Assembly: GCA_024643945.1 (NCBI GenBank)
Contig: JAHELX010000145.1
Location: 1-11,056 of the forward strand
Length of the DNA stretch: 11,056 bases
Source of the DNA: Anaerolineales bacterium
GTDB taxonomy: Bacteria > Chloroflexota > Anaerolineae > 4572-78 > NAK82
Direction of reading: 5' to 3'
A model generated the notes under the pieces. It had not been told where the DNA came from and made no database searches. It saw only the letters and a program-made list of their open reading frames with translations. The translations under genes were made by a program, and so were the position numbers. Positions 1 to 4,859 of the stretch are shown in pieces (position 1 is the first letter of the stretch; every line of letters begins with the position of its first letter).

Positions 1-144
1 CCACCACTTGCCAGAGGCACCATGTAAATAGGTGGACCACTCGCGCACACTATACTGCCCGCTGCGCCGGTAATGACTCAGGATCAGGTCTTCGAAAGCC
101 CCTCCTTGGCGCGTGGCCGTGGTCGGCATCACGATGTGAGCCAT
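1..144 (-). CDS. 5' end of an unidentified protein gene, cut by the window edge
   Basis: An open frame of 48 codons begins with ATG at 144 and runs without a stop to position 1, so the protein continues outside the window. The start is supported by a GGAGG ribosome binding site at 149-153, four bases upstream. The residues begin MAHIVMPTTATRQGGAFEDL and continue through a segment containing HYRRSGQYSVREWSTY, a mixed charged/aromatic, probably globular sequence without a signal peptide. I do not recognise the family. The AFEDLI..Y segment loosely resembles the start of nuclease-like proteins, but that is weak. A second ATG at 129 is possible but lacks as good a ribosome binding site. The gene diverges from the DUF6883/DUF4926 genes. 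Confidence 0.6.
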   Translation of the reverse strand, partial: MAHIVMPTTATRQGGAFEDLILSHYRRSGQYSVREWSTYLHGASGKWW

Positions 145-205
145 CCTGCCTCCGGGTCAGATCAAATGATAAAGTGGGCATTTTTAACGCATCCCAAAGG
201 GACCC

Positions 206-320
206 CGAGGGGAAGACGCGGAGACGCAAAGAAGAACCTTCTAGAAACTCTGCGCCTTTGCGCCTCCCCCGCACCGCGCCGCTCAGCGGGGCAGGTGTGC
301 GCCTTTGCGTTGAGACTTTT
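206..320. repeat. Imperfect palindromic intergenic repeat (GC-rich, 'CTTTGCGCCTC' type)
   Basis: Arms 218-231 (gcggagacgcaaag) and 256-269 (ctttgcgcctcccc) are complementary apart from two positions and enclose the inner palindrome ttctagaa at 239-246. A further copy of the motif, gcctttgcgttgagac, lies at 301-316. I recall this kind of sequence as a multi-copy intergenic element in Chloroflexota and some other environmental bacteria, often mis-called as small ORFs. The hairpin is seen directly; its dispersed nature is recalled knowledge and cannot be tested in one window. Short ORFs drawn through this region are not credible genes. Confidence 0.6.
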
Positions 321-352
321 TCAGTGCCCTCCTGGATTGTCGTACGCGTGAC

Positions 353-568
353 ATGTGCGACACAAGTATCATATCACACTCGCATGACGACTGTCAATAC
401 GTATGTAATTATAGAATCACAGATTTTGGCACACACTACGTAATTGAGGGTATAATATCCACGCCGGATGGCAGGGCGCCGCTCATTCGTGCCGTCTGGT
501 TTATTGAAACAGGCGAGCAAATCCCAAGGTTTGTTACGGCTTACCCGCTGCAGAGGAGAGAGGAATGA
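353..568 (+). pseudogene. C-terminal remnant of a DUF6883 protein
   Basis: The 71-codon frame ends in a segment (about residues 20-68) with the pattern FGTHYVIEG, then STPDGRAP, then RAVWFIETGE, then PRFVTAYP, which matches my memory of the C-terminal half of DUF6883 domains. These are usually about 110 residues or longer. The N-terminal half is absent: the first 20 residues look unrelated and the sequence just upstream is repeat-bearing spacer, so the gene is probably 5'-truncated. No clear ribosome binding site precedes the ATG at 353. The stop overlaps the ATG of the next gene in an ATGA arrangement (565-568), which is the normal coupling for a DUF6883-DUF4926 pair. A short functional product cannot be excluded. 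Confidence 0.65.
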
Positions 569-789
569 TCCGAGAGTTAGACAGGGTTGTGTTAACTACT
601 GATCTGCCAGAATATAGATTAAAAGAGCGGGATATTGGTACTGTCGTCTTAGTCCATCAAGGTGGCAAAGGCTACGAAGTTGAATTTGTAACTCTGGACG
701 GTGAAACAGTTGCGGTTGTCTCGCTTTTCGACACTCAACTCCGCCCCATTGGTCACCGGGAGATTGCCCAGGCCCGAGTGATGGCCTGA
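565..789 (+). CDS. DUF4926 domain protein
   Basis: This 74-residue protein (MIRELDRVVLTTDLPEYRLK start, then DIGTVVLVHQGGKGYEVEFV, then a VAVVSL segment) matches the whole small DUF4926 domain, a short beta-rich fold. It looks full length. An AGAGG-type ribosome binding site lies immediately before the ATG, and the start overlaps the stop of the DUF6883 remnant by four bases. DUF4926 genes commonly follow DUF6883 genes; a toxin/immunity or toxin/antitoxin relationship has been suspected, but I treat that as inference. Here the partner is broken, so the gene may be an orphan. The product is cytoplasmic with no membrane segments. Function is otherwise unknown. Confidence 0.8.
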   Translation: MIRELDRVVLTTDLPEYRLKERDIGTVVLVHQGGKGYEVEFVTLDGETVAVVSLFDTQLRPIGHREIAQARVMA

Positions 790-802
790 TAACATCCGGG
801 CC
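771..802. other. Bulged hairpin at the end of the DUF4926 gene
   Basis: Arms ggcccg (771-776) and cgggcc (797-802), extended inward by gatg/catc after a three-base bulge, form a stem around the DUF4926 stop codon. No T-run follows on either strand, so it is not a classical intrinsic terminator, but its position between convergent genes (DUF4926 plus strand, MNT minus strand) fits a transcription-end or mRNA 3'-stabilising role. Confidence 0.3.
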
Positions 803-889
803 GACTCTCACTCCCCTGGCCTTCTCCAAACATGCCTATGAGTTCCCAGTCTGCCCCACCCCCTGGGCGTCACTTCGAATGTGTAGAAC

Positions 890-1210
890 TCAGGGCCGGA
901 CTCCTTCGCGCTCGATGTTCAATACAAGCGGGCTGGCTCCCATGGCACCTTGCTCCAGTTCGGCACGGGTAGTCACCACAGTAGAGATTACGCAGTCCCT
1001 CTCGAAGCCCACTTCCCAGGCAATTTCACTGATGCGTTGGCGTAGCTCAGGGGTAGACTCTTCCAGTTCGATGAACACATCCAGGTCCGAGTCAGGCGCA
1101 GCATCCCCTCTGGCGCGCGAGCCAAACACACGCAGGTCAAGCACAGGCATAATGGCCGCCAGGCGGCGCTGGAATTCGCGCACAATTTGCCGATCTGTCT
1201 CGCTCAGCAT
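890..1210 (-). CDS. MNT-type nucleotidyltransferase domain protein, no HEPN partner seen
   Basis: This 106-residue protein carries the DNA-polymerase-beta-like minimal nucleotidyltransferase signature: G30-S31 followed by S41-D42-L43-D44 (FGSRARG then DSDLDVF). This is the GS-X10-DxD motif binding Mg and nucleotide. A third acidic residue is not obvious; the later strand reads CVISTVV. The C-terminus ends ..SPLVLNIEREGV.., typical of this subfamily. The ATG at 1210 is preferred over a GTG at 1237 because GGAGG lies about ten bases upstream. MNT proteins are commonly antitoxins that AMPylate or bind a HEPN RNase partner, but no HEPN gene is adjacent. The gene follows the VapC-like gene on the same strand after 60 bases containing a strong hairpin, so it may be read from the same promoter at reduced level. 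Confidence 0.82.
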   Translation of the reverse strand: MLSETDRQIVREFQRRLAAIMPVLDLRVFGSRARGDAAPDSDLDVFIELEESTPELRQRISEIAWEVGFERDCVISTVVTTRAELEQGAMGASPLVLNIEREGVRP

Positions 1211-1231
1211 CTCACTCACTCCTCCCACTCC

Positions 1232-1265
1232 CCCCACACCTCACACCGAGAGTCCAGGTGTGGGG
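1232..1265. other. Perfect 10-bp hairpin between the PIN toxin and the MNT gene
   Basis: ccccacacct (1232-1241) and aggtgtgggg (1256-1265) are exact reverse complements around a 14-base loop. The element lies within the 60 bases separating the PIN stop (1271) from the MNT ATG (1210). No U-tract follows on the minus strand, so it may attenuate, process or protect the transcript more than terminate it. This role is inferred. Confidence 0.5.
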
Positions 1266-1270
1266 TGCCC

Positions 1271-1657
1271 CTAGCCATAGAATTCTACATCCATCAGCGT
1301 CTTAAGCGGCTCGAAATCGCGCGTGTTACGCGTCAACAGGATGCGCCCGGTGAGTTCCGCGCTGGCGGCAATGGCGGCGTCGGGCAGCGACAAGTTGTCC
1401 AGGCCCATCCGCCGCCGCAGCTCTCCTGCCCGGCGGGCAATGGCACCATCTAAAGGCACGCGCCCCAGCAAGGCCAGCAGTGCCTCGTGCCGTTCTTCCT
1501 CGCCGGGCCGGATACCCTGCCACAATTCCAGCTCGGTGATGGTCGAAAAAGCGCCGGTCGCCTGGCCGTTTAGGATCATCTCAAAGTAGGGAACCACCGC
1601 CGGCCGGCTGTGGTAGTAATCAATCAGAGCCACACTGTCAAACATCCAGCCGGGCAT
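1271..1657 (-). CDS. PIN-domain RNase toxin (VapC-like)
   Basis: A PIN-domain protein of about 128 residues. With the ATG at 1657, the acidic active-site set is visible: D7 in FDSVALIDYY, E44 in the ITELELWQG segment, D93 in LSLPDAAIAASA and D114 in LTRNTRDFE. PIN toxins of this type are Mg-dependent endoribonucleases, typically cutting tRNA or rRNA. The ATG at 1657 is chosen because GAGGA lies eight bases upstream; starts at 1672 and 1645 are also possible. All three overlap the 3' end of the ribbon-helix-helix antitoxin gene, as expected for a coupled TA pair. The length is normal and no key residue is missing, so the toxin is probably active. Its RNA target cannot be read from the sequence. 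Confidence 0.88.
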   Translation of the reverse strand: MPGWMFDSVALIDYYHSRPAVVPYFEMILNGQATGAFSTITELELWQGIRPGEEERHEALLALLGRVPLDGAIARRAGELRRRMGLDNLSLPDAAIAASAELTGRILLTRNTRDFEPLKTLMDVEFYG

Positions 1658-1928
1658 GTTCCAGTTCCTCATCTCTTTCTTTCAGCCCGGTCCGGCTGGC
1701 GGCCAGGTAGGCGTCCGGATCTCGATCGGCCCACATGCCCCGGGCCGCCCGTGCCAGAGCCACCAACTCCTCCCGCGAACGCTCCTCGGAGGTCAGCTTG
1801 ATCTCACCCGCGACCCAGCGCGCTAACAAATCCCGCAGCACTTCCGAAACTGTCACATCTTCTCTCAAGGCCTTGACTCTGGCCCGTTGGAAGACGGCAT
1901 CAGGGATGTTAATGGTCGTACGATGCAT
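1638..1928 (-). CDS. Ribbon-helix-helix antitoxin (VapB-like)
   Basis: A 96-residue protein whose first 45 residues form a ribbon-helix-helix DNA-binding domain: MHRTTINIPDAVFQRARVKA, then a TVSEVLRDLLARWV helix. The C-terminal half is charged (SEERSREEL, KERDEELEHARL), as expected for the flexible toxin-neutralising tail. A GGAG ribosome binding site lies seven bases before the ATG at 1928. It is the first gene of the operon, overlaps the PIN toxin downstream, and has a strong promoter and palindrome immediately upstream, so it probably represses its own operon with the toxin as co-repressor. That regulatory model is general TA knowledge applied here. Confidence 0.87.
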   Translation of the reverse strand: MHRTTINIPDAVFQRARVKALREDVTVSEVLRDLLARWVAGEIKLTSEERSREELVALARAARGMWADRDPDAYLAASRTGLKERDEELEHARLDV

Positions 1929-1937
1929 ATTTCCACT

Positions 1938-1949
1938 CCATATATATGG
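1938..1949. promoter_or_regulatory. Perfect 12-bp palindrome, candidate operator of the VapBC-like operon
   Basis: ccatatatatgg is a perfect palindrome lying between the predicted transcription start (about 1956, minus strand) and the ATG at 1928. It touches the GGAG ribosome binding site. A bound ribbon-helix-helix dimer here would block transcription and possibly translation. The palindrome is seen; operator use is inferred. Confidence 0.5.
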
Positions 1950-1962
1950 CTATCTCATGGGC

Positions 1963-1991
1963 AGTGTATCACCTTTCCTTTCTGTTGTCAA
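1963..1991 (-). promoter_or_regulatory. Sigma70-type promoter of the VapBC-like operon
   Basis: On the minus strand, TTGACA (1991-1986) is separated by exactly 17 bases from TACACT (1968-1963). The -35 box is consensus and the -10 box is close to it. The predicted start near 1956 leaves a leader of about 28 bases before the antitoxin ATG at 1928. Confidence 0.7.
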
Positions 1992-2060
1992 TGCATGCGC
2001 ACGCGAGGAATGCCCAATCCCTGGCCTCGAGGAGTTGGATTCCTTTCAAGGTCAATGACT

Positions 2061-2090
2061 CAAACAAAACCCCGCCCGGCGTGGCGGGGT
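2061..2090 (-). terminator. Intrinsic terminator downstream of the AbrB-PIN operon
   Basis: ccccgcc (2070-2076) and ggcgggg (2083-2089) form a 7-bp GC stem with a six-base loop. On the minus strand it is followed by ttttgttt, a good U-tract. It lies about 105 bases after the stop of the PIN gene at 2196 and separates that operon from the promoter of the next TA module. Confidence 0.75.
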
Positions 2091-2195
2091 CTGATCCCAA
2101 GCCTCAAATTGCACCTAGCCTGGCAGCACCAGCCGAGTCGTTAACACGAAGGCCCACACAGGTAGCAGTGACTGCCGTTTCTGCGCCATAGCAAC

Positions 2196-2636
2196 TTATT
2201 CGGCCTGCGCCCGGCGCGCCAACAGCAGCTCAATAAACTCGGCCGGCCGGCAGATTCGACAGCCTTCGTGCACCTCTAGCAGCAGCACCAGCAGGTCTCT
2301 GTCTTCGGTCACCAGGTATCCGGCCCCTGCCATTCCAGCACAGGCTAAGAACTTGTCATCGTCAGGGTCGCGGGACACAGACGGCACCTCCCGGGGTTCG
2401 ACTACCATGGCCTGTTCAAAGAGGGCGATGACAGGCACTATGTCGAGTTGGGTGATCTGGGGCAGTTTGGCCCGCAATCGAGGCCGGTGCAGCACTTCCA
2501 GCACTTCACGCATAATGGCCGGCGAGAGAACCAATTCATACTCAGCGGCGAATTCATCCAGCAACTGGCCGCAGCGTGAATGCGGGTTGATCAGGGCACG
2601 CAAGAACACGTTGGTGTCAAAGACGGCCCTAATCAT
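2196..2636 (-). CDS. PIN-domain toxin, COG1569-type
   Basis: This 146-residue protein matches the 'putative toxin, PIN family' group (COG1569/TIGR00305). Visible motifs are D7 in AVFDTNVFLRAL, E44 in IMREVLEVLHRPRL, the D90-P-D-D-D-K95 cluster in VSRDPDDDKFLACA, and a TEDRDLL motif around residue 112. Together these form the Mg-binding acidic pocket of a PIN ribonuclease. Its ATG at 2636 overlaps the last codons of the AbrB-type antitoxin gene by eight bases, so translation is coupled. It is a different PIN subfamily from the VapC-like toxin about 540 bp away, so the two modules are not a recent tandem duplication. The RNA target is unknown. Confidence 0.88.
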   Translation of the reverse strand: MIRAVFDTNVFLRALINPHSRCGQLLDEFAAEYELVLSPAIMREVLEVLHRPRLRAKLPQITQLDIVPVIALFEQAMVVEPREVPSVSRDPDDDKFLACAGMAGAGYLVTEDRDLLVLLLEVHEGCRICRPAEFIELLLARRAQAE

Positions 2637-2931
2637 GATCTTGTGAGCGCACTTCGTCTACTACCTCATCAATCAAGGCATCAATTTCGGCCTCTTCCAG
2701 CTCCTGAGCTTCCTGGCGGACAGGGGCGAACATGGCGTAGAGTTCTCGCGCCCAGGCCATCTCCGCGGCCGGCGTGGCCACCACCGGTGTGATTTCGATC
2801 TTCCCTTCTTGCAGGGTCAACTGCAACAGGGTATCGTCGGCAATGCCTAATCTCCGGCGGAATTCGGCCGGGATCGTCAGTTGGCCGCGCCGCAGCGGAC
2901 GTACCACTCGCGTCAGGGGATGATTATCCAT
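2629..2931 (-). CDS. AbrB/MazE-type antitoxin
   Basis: A 100-residue protein whose first 45 residues form a swapped-hairpin AbrB/SpoVT DNA-binding domain (VVRPLRRGQLTIPAEFRRRL, then GIADDTLLQLTL). An acidic helical tail rich in E and D follows (EAQELEEAEIDALIDEVVDE), the expected toxin-binding part. The ATG at 2931 is chosen over an upstream in-frame start at 2994 because GGAGG lies six bases before it (2937-2941) and the domain begins here. In addition, the upstream start would fall within the promoter's -35 box. The gene overlaps the PIN toxin by eight bases and is the first gene of the operon. Confidence 0.87.
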   Translation of the reverse strand: MDNHPLTRVVRPLRRGQLTIPAEFRRRLGIADDTLLQLTLQEGKIEITPVVATPAAEMAWARELYAMFAPVRQEAQELEEAEIDALIDEVVDEVRSQDHD

Positions 2932-2946
2932 TGCCTTCCTCCATAA

Positions 2947-2961
2947 TGTGGAATTTCCACA
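2947..2961. promoter_or_regulatory. 15-bp inverted repeat, candidate operator of the AbrB-PIN operon
   Basis: tgtggaa and ttccaca flank a single central base. An outer pair, ataatg (2943-2948) and cattat (2965-2970), adds a second dyad that overlaps the -10 box. The predicted transcription start (about 2959, minus strand) falls inside it. The antitoxin is the obvious candidate repressor; this is inferred. Confidence 0.55.
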
Positions 2962-2965
2962 ATCC

Positions 2966-2994
2966 ATTATAGGGCAGAGCGCAGGGAATGTCAA
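2966..2994 (-). promoter_or_regulatory. Consensus sigma70 promoter of the AbrB-PIN operon
   Basis: On the minus strand, TTGACA (2994-2989) and TATAAT (2971-2966) match both consensus boxes exactly with an optimal 17-base spacer. Such a perfect promoter implies strong transcription unless repressed, which fits tight autoregulation by the antitoxin. Confidence 0.8.
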
Positions 2995-3008
2995 AATCGT
3001 TACCTCAA

Positions 3009-3150
3009 CTCACCTAAAATCCTGGACAGACCCTCCCGCAGGTTTTAACTGAGCAACCTGCCCCGTGGGGGGGCTTTCCCCTGTGCAGGGGACCATCGGG
3101 CGCTCGGGACCATTGGGTGCTCCGGGAGGGTTCGCCCCGAAACCCGAACA
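3009..3150. repeat. Hairpin-rich gene-free element with a tandem 17/18-bp repeat
   Basis: No convincing gene lies between 2995 and 3406. The left part holds nested dyads: gcaggtt (3038-3044) with aacctgc (3055-3061), cccctg (3078-3083) with cagggg (3086-3091), and accctcccg (3030-3038) with cgggagggt (3123-3131) enclosing the whole. Two adjacent near-identical units, gaccatcgggcgctcgg (3091-3107) and gaccattgggtgctccgg (3108-3125), form a short tandem repeat. A 68-codon minus-strand frame across it (3010-3216) has low-complexity content and no ribosome binding site, so I do not call it. The architecture suggests a dispersed non-coding repeat. Confidence 0.5.
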
Positions 3151-3356
3151 GACCCGATCTGGAGAAGATATTTGACGGCCAAGAGCAAAATGGATATAGT
3201 GCATCTCAATTGGCATATATGGGTGAATACCCCATCAAAGTGATCTTGATAGGCCCGATTCAGCCGCCATGGGCGTGGCCCCGGTATATCATAATCTCTG
3301 TGATGGGGTAAATAAGATAATATGACAAAATACGCTGTCGATTTTGGGCTCCGCCG

Positions 3357-3383
3357 AACGACTATAGAGTGTCAACAGTCGTT
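3357..3383 (+). promoter_or_regulatory. Inverted repeat in the leader of the first DHFR-like gene
   Basis: aacgact (3357-3363) and agtcgtt (3377-3383) form a 7-bp dyad with a 13-base gap, 12 bases before the AAGGAG ribosome binding site (3395-3400). It could be an operator or an mRNA hairpin. No clear -35/-10 pair is visible. Confidence 0.35.
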
Positions 3384-3406
3384 TCATCACGATTAAGGAG
3401 TAAGTT

Positions 3407-3976
3407 ATGAAATGGAGAACGAACATGGGAAAAGTAATCGTATATGAATACGTGACGCTGGATGGCGTCATGGAAGCGCCGGAGAAGTGGCAATTCCCCT
3501 ACCTCAGTGACGACGTGGCGGAGGTCATCAAGGCACAGATTCTGGATGCCGATGCCATACTGCTGGGGAGGGTGACCTATGACATTTTCGCAGCTTCCTG
3601 GCCCTCCCGGACCAATAACGAGTTTGGAGTCGCGGACAAGTTGAACAGCGCGCCCAAGTTCGTCGTCTCTTCAACGCTGGAAAAGGTTGAATGGAACAAT
3701 TCGACACTGATCAGGGAGGGTGTTGCGGAAAAAATCACCAGGTTGAAGCAGCAACCCAGTGGGAACATCGTAATTATCGGCAGTGCCACCCTCGTCCAAT
3801 CGCTGATGGGACATGACCTCATCGATGAGTATCGTCTGTTGGTCCACCCGATTGTCCTGGGGAGCGGAACGCGTCTCTTTCCAGACGGGGTCAATATGAC
3901 CGCTCTGAAACTCTTAGAAGCAAAGGCGTTCAGCTCTGGTATTGTTCTACTTCGCTACCAATCCAATGAAAAATAA
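3407..3976 (+). CDS. Dihydrofolate reductase family protein (RibD C-terminal-like), first paralogue
   Basis: A 189-residue cytoplasmic protein of the DHFR/RibD-C fold. Seen in order: an N-terminal strand with YEYVTLDGVMEAPEKW, the nucleotide-binding region with ADAILLGRVTYDIFAASWP (about residues 46-64), a central KFVVSSTLEKVEWNNS segment, and the C-terminal GSATLVQSLMGHDLIDEYRL followed by HPIVLGSGTRLF. This is the YyaP/YwjB-type group, NADPH-dependent reductases of unknown substrate. The ATG at 3407 has AAGGAG six bases upstream; an in-frame ATG at 3425 with GGAG is the alternative. Codon use is less GC-rich than the second paralogue downstream, so the pair probably did not arise by recent duplication. 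Confidence 0.88.
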   Translation: MKWRTNMGKVIVYEYVTLDGVMEAPEKWQFPYLSDDVAEVIKAQILDADAILLGRVTYDIFAASWPSRTNNEFGVADKLNSAPKFVVSSTLEKVEWNNSTLIREGVAEKITRLKQQPSGNIVIIGSATLVQSLMGHDLIDEYRLLVHPIVLGSGTRLFPDGVNMTALKLLEAKAFSSGIVLLRYQSNEK

Positions 3977-4093
3977 CCCAACAAGGGCAAAGTCATTCGG
4001 CTTTAGCGCAGACCCAACAGCCTGAGTAAATATCATTCCGGAGAATACTTTTGACCACACCACTTACCCGTAAGCGTTTTGATCTTGGACAGA

Positions 4094-4123
4094 TTGACCG
4101 GCGGTTGATAAAGAGGATATAGC
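4094..4123 (+). promoter_or_regulatory. Candidate promoter of the second DHFR-like gene
   Basis: TTGACC (4094-4099) and TATAGC (4118-4123) are 18 bases apart. The predicted start near 4130 would leave a short leader before the ATG at 4148. The fit is moderate. Confidence 0.4.
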
Positions 4124-4147
4124 CATGAACACGAAAGGAAAATTGAT

Positions 4148-4753
4148 ATGAGAAAAGTAGTTGCCGGGCTGCTCATCTCGTTGGACGGCGTGGTGGAGTC
4201 GCCCGACGAGTGGGGCTGGTCCCAGTACATGAACGACGAAATGACTAAGGGGATTGTCGCCGGGATAGCGCAGGCGGACGCCGTCCTGCTGGGCCGGCGC
4301 ACGTACCTGGGCTTCGCCAAGTTGTGGCCGAACCAGAGCAGCGACGTGCCGATGGCCGACTTCCTGAACAACTCACCCAAGTACGTGGTGTCGGCCACCC
4401 TGGGGAGGCTCGAGTGGCAGCCGGCGACCCTGATCAAGGGCGACCTCGCCCAGGAACTCACGCAGCTCAAGCAGCAGCCGGGCAAGAACATCCTGATCCC
4501 CGGCAGCCCCAGGCTGGTGCGGTCGCTGCTGCGCGACGGCCTGCTGGATGAGCTCAACCTCAATGCCTGCCCGGTCGTGGTCGGCTCCGGCATGCGCCTC
4601 TTCGACGAGATGACCGATCAAGTGCGTCTCAAACTCGTGGACTCGACGACCCTCAGCACCGGCGTGCTAGGGGTGACGTACCAGCCGCTGCAAGCAGGTC
4701 GCCGGGTTCCCGAGCCGCCGATCAGCTTCCCGGATGCAGCCGCTCGCAAGTAG
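4148..4753 (+). CDS. Dihydrofolate reductase family protein (RibD C-terminal-like), second paralogue
   Basis: A 201-residue DHFR/RibD-C fold protein that matches the neighbour upstream motif for motif: LLISLDGVVESPDEWGW, AQADAVLLGRRTYLGFAKLWP, KYVVSATLGRLEWQPATLI, GSPRLVRSLLRDGLLDEL and CPVVVGSGMRLFDE. The last 20 or so residues (after TYQPLQ) are a P/R-rich extension beyond the usual fold. The start at 4148 has AAGGA eight bases upstream. A short frame of eight codons beginning at 4125 ends in TGA overlapping this ATG. The gene is distinctly GC-rich. It is convergent with the CMD gene, with a hairpin between them. Physiological substrate is unknown. Confidence 0.9.
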   Translation: MRKVVAGLLISLDGVVESPDEWGWSQYMNDEMTKGIVAGIAQADAVLLGRRTYLGFAKLWPNQSSDVPMADFLNNSPKYVVSATLGRLEWQPATLIKGDLAQELTQLKQQPGKNILIPGSPRLVRSLLRDGLLDELNLNACPVVVGSGMRLFDEMTDQVRLKLVDSTTLSTGVLGVTYQPLQAGRRVPEPPISFPDAAARK

Positions 4754-4792
4754 CGGGGCCCGTACTTCCGAAATGTCCGGTCCGGCTCTCGG

Positions 4793-4825
4793 GAGGACAG
4801 GCACAGGGGACCGATGCCTGTCCTC
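4793..4825. terminator. Perfect 11-bp hairpin between convergent genes
   Basis: gaggacaggca (4793-4803) and tgcctgtcctc (4815-4825) are exact reverse complements with an 11-base loop. They lie between the stop of the second DHFR-like gene (4753) and the stop of the CMD gene (4860). The symmetry fits a bidirectional terminator, although neither side has a clear T-run. Confidence 0.45.
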
Positions 4826-4859
4826 TCACTCGCACCCGTGCCTGTTGCGAGACGGCTCG

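Noticed and set aside
50..443. Overlapping short ORFs at the left end on both strands
   Set aside because: They run through the palindromic repeat and lack ribosome binding sites; the gene starting at 144 on the minus strand is better supported.
3010..3216. 68-codon minus-strand ORF in the gap after the AbrB-PIN operon
   Set aside because: Low-complexity P/G-rich product, no ribosome binding site, and it runs through the hairpins and tandem repeat.
3976..4019. Two acccaaca direct repeats resembling one half of an integron attC core site
   Set aside because: They are direct, not inverted; no GTTRRRY partner or integrase is seen, and genes lie on both strands, unlike a cassette array.
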